Notes under the pieces: model-generated
Told to the model about the DNA's origin: nothing
Seen by the model: the letters and a program-made list of their open reading frames with translations, nothing else
Database searches by the model: none
Made by a program: the position numbers and the translations under genes
In this document: one piece after another, positions 23,461 to 35,400 of the stretch
Position numbering within the stretch: the stretch's first letter is position 1
Layout of the letters: each line of letters starts with the position of its first letter
Origin: Streptomyces liangshanensis
GTDB taxonomy: Bacteria; Actinomycetota; Actinomycetes; Streptomycetales; Streptomycetaceae
DNA length: 64,000 nt
NCBI RefSeq assembly: GCF_011694815.1
Contig: NZ_CP050177.1
Span: 1,550,001 to 1,614,000 of the forward strand
Direction: 5' to 3'

Positions 23461-26400
23461 TCACCGTTCCTGTGGGTCGGGCGGGTCGGTACCGGTCGGG
23501 GCCGGTTCCGGCGTGATCAGGGGGCCGTCGGGGCCGAACGTGCTCCTGTCGCCGCCCGGGCCGGTCAGCACGAGGGTCAGCCCCAGGCGCCGGGCCGCCA
23601 CCTCGGCGAGGGTCCGCAGGTAGGCGTCGCCCCCCGCGTCCGGCCGGGTCAGCAGCAGCAGCAGCAGCCGGAACGCGTCGTACCGGCTCAGTTCCAGGTC
23701 TCCGGCGGCGAGGCGGCCGTTCTGGAGCACGGCCTGCGTCCGCTGCTTCAGGGTCAGCGTGATGCCGGCCCGCCGGAGTTCGTCCTCGTCGAACATGACG
23801 TCCGGCGCGACGAGGCTCTCCCCGGGCAGGTCGGGCACCAGCTCGGCCGGGACGCCGGCCAGCAGCTCCCGTACGGCCTCGGTGTCCGGGGTGGTCGATC
23901 CGGCGGAGGGGGCGGACGCCCAGGAGCCCGGCCGGGCCGGCGCGGCGGCGAGTTGCCGCAGGAGGTCCTCGCCCCGCGTCCCGTCCAGGACGAACGGGGG
24001 CGCGGGAGCGCGGACTTCGGCGCCTTGGTCGGTGTCGTTTTGGTTGGTGTCGTTTTGGTTGGTGTCGTTCACGGAGGCCGCCCCGGCGGGCCCGGGAAGG
24101 TCCGGCGGGGTGGTGGTCAGCCACTCGTTCTCCCGGCCCGTGGTGGGCCGTTGCGGATCCTTGAGCAGGGCGACGGTCCGGCCGCCCAGCGGGGCGGGGA
24201 CCAGACCGGCCGGCAGGACGGCCCGGTACACGGTCCTGGCGAGGGCGCGGCGGGCGGCGAGCGCGGTGGCCAGTGCGGCGCGGTCGCCGGTCCGGCCGAG
24301 GAGGACCAGCGGTTCGTCCAGGGGGTGTTGGGTCATCTCGCGGTCGAGCGTGAGCAGCGCGGAGACCTCCGCGACGGGCACGGGCCGGAACGAGCCGTCG
24401 GGCCAGGGCATCAGGGCCCGGCCGTCCTCCCGTACGTCGATCGCGACGAAGACCGCCCGGCCGTTCCCCTCCGGGCCGGGGGGCGGCCAGGGCGCGGTGC
24501 GGCGCTCGGTGCTGGAGTCCGCGCCGTCGACCACCGTGTACCCGTCGGTCGCGAGCGGGCCCGTACCCTGACGGCCGGCCGTCCAGTCGCGTGCCAGCAG
24601 GTCGCCCCGCGCCGAGCGCACGGCGTGGGCGGGGCCGAGCATCCCGTTGACGGCCAGGTGGTACGCGCCGAGCTGGTCCGGGTCGAAGGGATCGAGGCCG
24701 TACGCGGAGGCTCCCGCGACGAGGTTGACGAGAAGCCGGCTCTGGACCATCGGTTCGGGGGGTGTCGTGCCTTCGAGGTGCAGCACCCGGGCGGCCAGCG
24801 CGGCCGGTGCCATGGACGCCGTGCGCAGGACCTCGCCGACCGAGACCAGCCCCCACACGACCCGCCGGCGCATCTCCGCGGTGACCGGCACCTGGGCCGC
24901 GATGCCCAGGACGGTCCGTTCCAGCGCCTCGCCGCCGTCGGTGAGCGCGCCGCCGACCCGGACGAGATCGGGCAGTTCGGTGAAGCCGGTGAGTCCCTCG
25001 CCGGGATGCGCGGCGGCCCAGGGACCCGCCTCCTCCAGCACCCTCCGGTACTCGTCCGCGGTCGGGGGCGCGTCGCGGGGGCGGTCGATGCCGAGCCGGG
25101 ACCGGGTGAGCCGCTCCAGGAGGCGGGCGTCGAGCCCGTCGTGGTGCCGGAGGAGCGGGTCGCCGAACGTCATGACCTCCAGCGCGCCGATCCCGCGCAG
25201 CAGGCCCCGGTAGGTGCCGGCCGGGTCGGCGAGGTCGTCCTCCACGGACACCCCGAACGTCTGCCGCAGCCCCCGTACCAGGCGCAGCACCCGCTCCCGC
25301 CGCCAGCCCGGGTCCGCGCCGCGCCCGTCACCGGCGCGCCCCAGGCCCGCGATCTCCGCGAGGACGTCCAGCTCGGCGTCCTCCGGTTCGGGCCGCACCT
25401 CGCTCCACGTACCGACCGTGCCCTCGGTGTCGGTGTAGATCCCGTGGTGCGGTCCGCCCAGTTCCCCGAAGAAGGTGGTCCGTTCCGCCGCGTACATCCT
25501 GCGGCGGGCGGCGTTGGACGCGGCCTGTGCCTGGGAGACGTGGCCCCAGGGGTCGTGGACGAAGGGGGTCCGGGTGCCCAGGTTGAACGTGCCCAGGTTC
25601 ATCACGCCGTCCGGTCCCGCGACGGCGGTGCCCCAGCAGGTGAGAAACACGATGGGGACGTCAGGCGGGAGCTTGGCCACGCTGGGACGCCGGCGCAGCA
25701 GCCGGCCCTGCTCGGGGCCGTCCACGAGGGCCGAGCGGCTCGCGGAGTCGTAGAGGGAGCTCGCGCCGGGCGCCCCGTGCATCGACCAGAAGTAGACCTC
25801 GCGGCCGTACCACGGGACGGTCACCCGGCCGATCTCGCGGTGGGTGACGGGGTCGGCGTGGACCGAATCCCGGACCTCCGGCATCCGCCAGTTGCCGGAC
25901 CGCCGCGAGGCCAGCTCCTTCGCGCTGAACACGGCGCGGCCCACCGGGACTCCGTCGACGACGAAGGTGCGGCTGAGGATCTCCCGGTCCGGGACGAGCC
26001 GGCCGTCCCGGGTGCGTACGGCGCCGGGCGGGCCCGCGTGGGCCAGGTCGCCGGGCCCGACCCTGATCCACTGCCCCGCCGCCGGGTTCAGGTCCATGGT
26101 CTGGATCTTGTACTGCTGCGCGGCCATGTTCACGCCCAGGCTGACCTCCTCGCTGAAGGCCCAGACCACCCGGCCGGTCCTGGCGGCGAGCAGCCGGACC
26201 ATTTCCAGCCCGCGGTCCCCGGCCCCCGGCACGACGAGCAGGAGGGGCACCGAGGGGTCCTGCGCGGCCAGTTCGGGGTCCAGCGCCAGGAGTTCGGCGA
26301 ACTCCTCCGCGTCCATCCGGTAGCGCGTGAGGTCGGGACCGGTGATCACGACGTGGTCGTGGCCGCCGAGCGCGGAGATCACGTAGGGGGACGCGCGCCA

Positions 26401-29400
26401 GGGTCCCGGCCGGCCCGCGCCGGCCTGGTCCTGGCCCACACGTTCGTAACGGTCCGTCATGACCGGAGCCGGTACGGCGGGGCCCCGCCAGGAACGGCCC
26501 GGGGAGCTGCCGGCCACGACGTGGAACCGGCTGCCGGTCCCCATGACGCCGCGCCGTACGAGGTGGAGCGCGGCGAGCCCCGCCACGCTCCGTACGCCCG
26601 CGTCCATGGCGGCCAGGGCCAGGGAGGAGGCCTCCTGGAAGTGCGCCTGCCAGGGTGCGTCCGGGGCCAGGTGGAGGACCTTGCGGACCATGGCGGCCTG
26701 GTCGAAGGCGGCCCGCTCCGCCTCTGGCAGCGCCGCTCTCGCGGCTCCCCACAGGGCGTCGAGCCAGTCGACGGCCGCCTGGCGGCGCTCGGGGCTGATC
26801 GCGTCGGCCGGCTGCGGGGCCGCCAGGAGCGGGGGCGCCGACTGCGGGGATGTCGGCAGCGGGGGCGCCGGCGGTGGTCCTTGCGCGGTCCCGGTGGGAT
26901 CGACGAGCGGCGGGTCGGGGGCAGGGTCAGGGGCCGCGTCCAGGTCCGGGGTGTCCAGGCCGGTGGCGCGGGTGAAGTCCCGGAAGGCCTCGTAGCGGGC
27001 GTTGTCGGCGTCGGTCGCCGATACGGGGTTGGCGTCCCGCTCCGGCCGGCGGGCCGCCGGGTCGGTGCCGTACAGGCGTTCCAGGAGGGGTACGAGGGCC
27101 GGATCGTGCCGCCGGACCAGGTCGGGCCCGTTGTGGCGCGGGCGTCCGGTGGCCCGGTCGGTGCCGTGGTTGGTGCCGAGATAGGCGTTGCTGGCCTGGG
27201 CGAAGTATTCGTACGCGTCCGTGGACGCGTAGTTGTCGGCCTCGGCTCCGTCGAGGTCGCGGCGCACGCCGTCGGGCCACTCCTCGTCGGGGCCCCGGTC
27301 CCGCTTCTCGCGGTAGAGGCGCTCGATCGTCCGGCGGTCGTCCTCGGAGAGACCCTGGAGGTGGATCAGGTGCGCGATCTCGTGGGTGGCGCTGGAGTAT
27401 CCCTCCTCCTGGTGGGCCGACGGGCCGACCGGGGTCCGCTCACCGAGGAGGTTCTCCTCCGGTACGGCAGCCGTCAACCCGGCGGTGGCGCCCCGCAGTT
27501 CGCCCACAGAACGGTTCCCCGGCCCGGCCTGTCCGCCGTGGTAGGCGGCGAAGGAACTCAGCGCCGTCAGCGGGGCGCCCTGCGGCAGGACCACGACCTT
27601 CGCCCCGCTCAGCAGCAGCCGCTCGACCGTCGCCGGGTCGCCGAGCAGCGGTTCCGCCCAGGTGTACGCGGCGGCGCGCGCCGACACCGGGCGGGCGACG
27701 CCGTCCGGCACCACCAGCAGCAACCGGGCCGCGACCGCCGCGAGATCGGCCGCGGAGAGGGCCGCCCGCAGTCCTCTGATCAGCGGGGGGTGCGAGGCGA
27801 GCCAGCGGAGGTGGCCGGGCGGCATCAGCGGCAGCGTGTCCCGCAGCGCGGCGGGCCCGGCGGCGAGGAGGCTCCGGACCAGGGCCGCGGAGTCAGGGGG
27901 TTCCACCGGCTCGGGGACCACGACGGGTGCCGGGGCCGCGGCGGCATCCTGGGTCGCGGGGGTCCCGACGGGGGCGGGCGGGGCCGGGTGCAGGGTCAGG
28001 TCGGGGGTCGTACCGTCGCCGCCGTTCGTACCGGTGACGGCGGCCGGGGCCGGGGAGGTGGCCATCCAGTGGTCGGACCTGCCGGTGTACCGGTCCTGAC
28101 GGACCAGCGGGAGCAGCGGACCCGCGCCGTGCCCCACCGGATAGGCCCCGGTGTGGTTGATCACCAGGGCCGTGAAGCCGAAGACGAGGGTGGCGAGGGG
28201 CAGGGTGATGTCGCCCGCCGCGTTGTCGTAGTTGCCGGAGGTCTCGATGCTGTCGGCGATCCTGCCGAGTTCCTGCCCGTCCAGACCGTGCGTCAGCAGG
28301 GTCGCCAGCTCGGTGTCGATCCTGCTCTGCCGTTCGGCGGCGAGGTCCGCGCTGTTGCTCGGCAGCCCGGGCAGCCCCGCCATCGCGGAGCGGACGCGGT
28401 CCTCGGCGATGCCGGCCATCAACTGGTAGGCGAGCGGGGTGATCACGGTCTGGAGGTGGGCCGGGCGCCCGATGTCGGCGCGGAAGGCGGCGGCGAGACG
28501 GCGGCGCAGGGCCCGGGGTGTCGGGACCGCGCCGTCGGCCCCGCGGAAGAGGTCCGGGGCGGTCCCGATCAGGGAGTGCAGCAGGCAGTCGCCGTCCCGC
28601 GGCACGGGCTGGACGTGCCGGTCCTCGTCACGCAGCGCCTGCCGCTGCTGGGGGCTCAACTGGTCCGCCACGGAAGGGTCGTCCGGGCTCAGGGCGAGGC
28701 CGGGGCCCGAGGGCAGCGGCGGTTGGCGCCTCGTCCTGCCCGCGTCCTTGCCGGTGTCGTTGCCCGGCTTCTTGCCGGTCTCCTTGCCCTTGCCGGTCTC
28801 CTTGCCCTTGACCGTGCCCGGGTCCTTGGACGTGCTCTTGTCCTTGTCCTGCCTCTTGTCCTTGCTCTTGCCGGTGTCCTTGGACCGGTCGCCGGACTTC
28901 TCCTTGCCACGGCCCGACGTGTCCTTGACCGTCCCGCCCTTGACCGTCCCGTCCTTGGGGATGCCGCCCTTGAGCTCGCCGCTCCTGCCGGAAGCGGACC
29001 GCGCCGGCTCGGTCACGTCCTTCGTCCGCCGTCTGCGCAGTACGTTCTCCCGGCCGTCCATGCCGGGACCCTCCCGAGCGGTCCTGGAGCTGACCGGTAC
29101 CCGCACGTCGTGGTCCGCGCTCTCCCGGCCCCCGGCGAACAGGAGGGTGCCGGCCCGGCCGAGGGCGCCCGCCGCGACCCGCTGCGCGGCCGCCTGCTCC
29201 GCCTGCTGTTTCCTGACGCCGTCCAGCGCGCCCTGCGCCTCCCCGACGGACGTCAGGGAGGCGGCGAGACGGGTACGGGTGGTGTCCAGGCTCTCGTCCG
29301 CGGTCCTGCGCGCCTCCGTGGCCTCGGCCAGCAGCCGGGCGGCCCGCTCCGGACCGACGGCGGCGGCGCGTGCCCGCGCGTCGGCGTCCGGCACCATCGG

Positions 29401-32400
29401 CGTCAGGGCCAGGTCCGCGGCGGTGGCCGCGGTCTCCGCCTCCGCCAGGGCGATGTCCGCGGCGGCCCGGAGCCCCCGGGCGGTCCCGACCGCGCGCTCG
29501 GCCTCCTCCAGCGCCTCGTCGGCCTTCGTCAACGCCGGGAGCGCGTCGTCCATCGCCTGCCGGGCGTTCTGCCGGGCCGCGCGGGCCGCCCGCTCCGCGC
29601 TCCGGGCGGCGGCCGTCGCCGCGTCGTCCGCCGCCTCCGCCAGGAGCGCCGCGGCCTCCCGTATCCGGACGTCGGCGGCGTCCCTCCGCCGCTCGGCCGC
29701 GAGGTACGGCGCTTCGGCCACCCGCCGGGCGGCGACGGCGGCCACGCGCGCCTTCTCCGCCCCGTCGGCGCGCAGCCGCGCGGCGTCCCGGTTCCGCCCC
29801 GCGACGGTGCGGTCCGCCACCGCGACGGCCAGCGCCTCCTGCGCCGTACGCCGCAGGAGCAGTTGTTCCGCCTCCGCCAGCGTGGTGGTGTCCGTCGCCA
29901 ACTGTGCGGTCAGCGTGTCGCGGTGGGCGGTGGCCTCGTCGTACCGGACGGTCAGCCTGCCGTCCTCGTCCTGCTTGAGCGAGAACTGCCGCAGCGCGGC
30001 CACCGCGTGCCGGTTGACGGCGTCGGCGAACGTCTCCCAGAGGCGCCCGGTCCCGGCATCCGCGTCGCTCAGCTCGCCGTCGGAGTCGAACAGCCAGCGC
30101 TGGTGGCCCTGTTCGGTGCGCAGCATCAACTCCACCGACCGGTGGGAGAGTTGGGCGGCCCGGGAAGCCGTGTAGAGCGCGCGGGCGACCTCGGGCACCC
30201 CGTCGGGATCGGTGCGGTTCCCCGGTCCGGTCGCCAGCCAGAGCTGCACGCGTTTGTCGTCGGGGTGCAGCCCGGCCGCGACGGCGCCGGGCAGGTCCGC
30301 GAGCGGGTGGGCGGTCCAGTCCTCCCCGGCGGGAGCGCCCTGTTCGCGCAGCATCGAGCGGAGGTCGTAGACCCCCGGGTCGGTGCGCGCCGGGGTCACG
30401 CCGTGCCCGAGGAGGTCCCGTTCCGTGAGCCGCGCGGTGGTACGGCCCGCCACGAACCGGCGCTTCGCGCCCCGGCCCAGTTCGATCACGACGTCGACCT
30501 CGGCGACGTAACTGCGCACCCCCCGGTCGTCCGCGGAGACGCTGGTGATGCCGACCTTCAGCCACTCGCGGGCGGTGCTGCTCAGCGCGGCCGACTGGGC
30601 GGAGGCGACGGGACGCGCCGCGCTCAGCGGGATGCCGAGGGCCATCCGCTGGCGGGGGCCGCCCGGCGCGGGCAGGCCCACGGTGACGGAGAGGGCGGGC
30701 AACTGGGCGGTGGACGTCGAGGAGGAGACGCTGGTGCCGCCCTGGCTGACCCGGTCCATGGTGACGTCGCCACTGGCGGTGACCGGGCGCGGGTTGTAGA
30801 GGCGGGTGATCCGGACGGAGTCGCGGTCCGCGCGCGATCCGAGCCGGGAGGAGACGGCGCTCCTGCCGTAGTGGATGTACTCGCCGAGCCGGACCGCCGC
30901 GTTCTCCTCCGTGGCGGCCGGGTTCTCCGACTTCAGGCCCAGCTCGGTGAGGGCCTGCCGGAGCTTCTCGTGGCCGGGGAACTCGTGGGCCACCAGGGCC
31001 TCGGTGAGGACGAGTTGCGGACCGCTGTACGGACCGGAGGTGACGCCCCGGGCCGGGTCCGTGGGGTGCACGGTGAACTCTACGGGCCCGGTCGGCGCGG
31101 CCGGGTCGGTCCTCGGGTCGTCGTCGGTCCCCGGCAGCGCCTCGGGGCCCGCCGGGGACTCGCCCGCGACGAAGCGCAGCGTGGCCCGGTAGGGGATGTC
31201 CACGGGGGCCGGTGCGCGGCCGTAGAACGTCTTCGCCAGCCAGGACGACCAGTCGGCGCCCGCCCACCAGGTCACGAAGTCCGCGCTCTCCCGCCAGGAG
31301 GCGAGGCCGCCGGCGATCACACCGCCGGGGAGGTTGAGCGGCCACTCGGCCAGCGGCACCGACCGCAGGGCGCTGGTCACGACGTAGTCGACGTCGAAGT
31401 CCGCCACGTGGTCGGTGCGCAGCCAGAAGCGGTCCTCCCAGGCGCTCGTCCGCGTGATTCCCCGGCTCTGTCGGCGGCCGGCCCCCACGGCGGGGCCGGT
31501 GCGGTCACCGGCCAGGGCGTCGACGGCGTCCGGCTTGCGGGTGAGGAGGGTGAGGGCGGTGGACTGCGAGCGGGAGGTGGTGTCGTTGTGCGTGACGCCC
31601 TTCGGGCCATGGACGGTGGCGTTCTCCAGCCCGGTGCCCGGGGCGGTCGTACGTCCCCGCAGGGTGCGCAGGTCCGCGGCGGTGGCCCGGGGCCGGGCGG
31701 ACAGCGTGATCTCCACCAGCCGGGCGCCGCCGTCCGCGACGTAGACGAAGTGGAGGGTCCTCGGGTCGTCGGGCCCCCGGGCGGGCAGGGACCGCAGACC
31801 TCCGACGGAGGCGAGATGCGCGATACGGGAGTGGACGCCGGGCAGGTAGGAGCCGTTGCCGGGGGTGAGCACCCCGGGGGCCTCCCGTTCCACCTGGCGG
31901 ACGAGGCTGTCGTACAGCGGATTGCGCGAGTCGTCGGGGGTGTCGGACTTCGAGCCGGGGGTGGCCGTCTTCGAGGCGGGGGTGATCGCCTTCGGCGCCG
32001 GGGTGGCCGTCTTCGAGGCGGGAGCGGCGGGCTCTGGCGCGGGGGTGGCCGGGGGCGGCGGGGCGAGGGGGACGAGGTCGAGCACCGTACCGACACCGAT
32101 CCGCCGGCTGCGGACGAACCGTTCGGGGAGCGCGGGCCGGGGCCCGGCGAGCGCCGGGTCGGGTGCGCCGAGGATGTCCTCCAGGCCTTCCATGCCCGCG
32201 AACCAGGCGGCGTTGGCGCGGATCTGCCGGGTGGTGACCAGCAGTTGGAGGGCCTGTGCGAGATCGACGGCCAGCACGACGCTCTCCCCCGGCCCGAGCC
32301 GGACCAGGTTCACGAGCACGTTGCGCCGCCCGTGCCGGATCGTCATGAGTACGGTGACGTCGGCGCGCAGCCGGTACTGGCGGTTGCTCTCGGTGGCGAC

Positions 32401-35400
32401 CCTGCTCTGGGTGGTGTGGGACCGGAATCCGTCGGCCTCCTCGGTGTGCCGCTGGAGGGCCTCGGCGAGGTTGGGCGCGACGGTGAACGACTCCGCGTGG
32501 GAGTCCGGCTCGTTCTTCCGTCCGCTCAGGGCGCCGACGACCCTGTGGCCGGAGACGGTCCGTACCTCCCGCGTCTCGGCGGCGAGGGAGGCGGTCGCGG
32601 ATTCCTGGTACTGGTCGAGCGCGACGGGCCGCGTCCGCTGCTTCTTCGCACCGGTCGAGGGCGGTGCGGTGCCGTCCTGCGGGGCCCCTTCCGGCGCGGT
32701 CCCTTCCGGCGGGGTCCCCTGGTCCGGGTCCAGGTCGACGACCAGGGCGGGGCGGTGCGCGTACGCCCTCAGTTCCACCGAGAAGTCGTGGTCGAGGCCC
32801 AGGCCGGGCAGGCTCAGGCCCTCCAGCACGTAGCTGCCGCCGAGGAGTTGGTGGCCGTGCGCGAGCAACTGACCGGGCGCCTGACCCACCCGCAGGGTCT
32901 CGGAGGCCAGGGAGCCCTGGTCGCGAGGGGGCGGGCCGATCATCAGGCCGGTGGTGCCGCGCAGGACCGCGGCCGCCAGTCCGACGATGCCGCTCTCCGT
33001 CCGGCCGAAACCGGTGTTCCTCGGGTCGGGTATCCGGTGGGGCAGCACGGCGAGGATCCGGTCCCACAGGCCGATCAGGTCACCGGAGCCCGCGAAGACG
33101 TCGATCACGGCGTCGCCGGGGACCCGGAAGACGTCCGGGCGGGGGACGCCGCCGGACGTGAGCGCGAGCCTGGCCTCGTCCTGCGCGGTCGCCGGGCGGA
33201 CGACGGCGGCGGGCGGCGGCTTCACGTCCAGGTCGGCGTGGAGGGTGCGGTGTTCGGGCACGGCGATCCGCAGCACGCCCGGGACACCCGGGCTGTCGGC
33301 GGGTCCGGGGGGATCCGCCGGGTTCTCCTCGTCGGTCCGGGGCGCCTTCGGGTCCGGCCGGTCGCGGGCGAACCGCTCCAGCGGTACGAGCGGGTCGTTG
33401 CCGTAGACGTCGAGGTCGAGGAGCAGCGGCACCTCGAAGACCTCGGCGGCCTGGCCGCCGCTGCTCAGGGTCAACTGGTCGTGGCCGATGCCGTCCTCGG
33501 TCGTGAGGGTCCGGGTCCTGTTCCAGTCGAACAGGTAGTCGGCGCCGCCGCCGAGCCACCCCCTGGCCTTGTCGACGAGCCCGCTGCCGGAACCACCGAA
33601 CCCGAACGAGTGGCCCAGGGTCTGCGACCGCTGCTCGGCCCCCGCGGCGGCCAGGGACACCGAGTTGATGAGCTGGACGGCCGGGAGCCTCCTGGTGTGC
33701 CGCGGCAGGCGCTCGGGGTCGCGGCGGCCCGAGAGCCGCAGTTGGACCCGCCCGCCACCGATCATGGACGGGTCGTCGAGCCAGAGGGCGTACCCGCCGT
33801 CGAGGATCGAGTCGGCCGCGGCCCGGCGGCCGATGGAGGACCTGGCCTGCTGGACGCGGCGCAGGTTCACCAGCTGGGCGTGGGCGCGGGGTTCGTCGAT
33901 CCCGGGGAACCAGGTGCTCTGCCGGTGCTCCGGTGGCAGGAAGCCGCGCTCCCGCAGCCACGCCTCGGCGCGGTCGAACATCACGTCCGTCCCGGTCACG
34001 GCCAGCGGACTCGCCGACACCCCGATGCTGCGTGCTTCGGCGAGTTCGGGCGGCAGCCGGCGCGTCTCGGCGGCCGTGGGCGCGGTGCCCCGGGCGTCGG
34101 CGGCGCGCAGGATCCGCATGCGGCCCAGGTGCGGGTTCTTGCCGCCGCCGAAGACCCGCGGGCCGCTCGTGCCGCCCCGGGCGCGTACGAACTCGACGGT
34201 GTACGTCAGGCGGGCGTCCGTCAGCAGGTGCGAGGCGTTACTGCGTACGGAGTGCTGGAGCACGGAACCGGCTCCGGACCCCAGGCTCCTGGACTCGCGG
34301 TACAGGAGCCCGCCGCGGCCGGTGGGGCCGCCGCTGGCGTTCACCGTCTCCCCCGGCTTCCTGGCCGTCATCGGGAAGGTGACGGAGCCGTCGAGCGCGA
34401 CGCCGCTGGTCACCTTGGACGCGATGCCCAGCTTCTGGGAGTGCGCGAGGTGGCTCTCCATGTTGATCTTGCCCTTCACGCTGCTGCGAAGGGCTCTGCC
34501 GGGGGCGACCGCCACGGTCACCTTGAGCATGCCGAGGGCGTTGCCGTTCGCGTCCAGCAGCACCGGGGAGTACATGCCGTCGCGCATCAGCGGTGCGTTC
34601 CCGCGCTGGCTCGCCTCCGACAGCAGGGCGTCGACCTCGCCCCGCGACTCCTCGCCGAGATCCTTCAGTTCCTGCTGGAAGTCGCGCTTGACCTCACGGG
34701 CGAGTCGTCCCGGCTCGGTCAGCGAGTCGATGGTCCACAGCGGCAGGTCGTCCGGGTCGGCCGGCTTGTCCGCCTCGGCGTTCGGGTCCGGCACATTGCC
34801 CTCGTCCTCGACCAGGTGCTGGGGGAACCACACGGTGACCGTGGCGCGGGGCGGGGTGGGGGGCGGGGTCTTCGTGGCGGGGGGCGCGGTGGCCGGGGCG
34901 GGGTCGGAGTCCTGCCAGGCGCCGAAGCCCTCCCCAGCGCCCGGCCGCTTGAGCTCGATGTCCTCTCCCCGTGGCCGCGCTCCCACCCCCGGCTGCAGCG
35001 GGGAGTTCGCCTCCGGCAGGCGGAGGCTCCAGGACGTCTGGTACTCGAACGCCTGCGACTGCTCGTTGCTGCGCTGCGAGGACACGACCTGGACGCTGTC
35101 GGTGATCGTCGTCGAGTTCGACAACTGGTTGTGCGTCAGGGCGAGTTGTACGGAGGCGCGGACGGCGGTGAGGGGCAGCGCCACGACGGGGAAACCACCG
35201 CTCCATCCGATCGGGACGGTGCGGGTGGTGCCGGACCCCGCGGTGTCCGCCGAGCTCTGCGATCCCATGGCCCGGCGTTCCACGCGGCGTTCGGGGTCCT
35301 TCGGGTTGTTCACCCCGAACCGCTTCGACCGGCCGGCGTAGTCGAGGCCGAGCCGTACGTCGACGGTGTGGTCGGTGCCGTCCACGTCGAACGTCATCCG

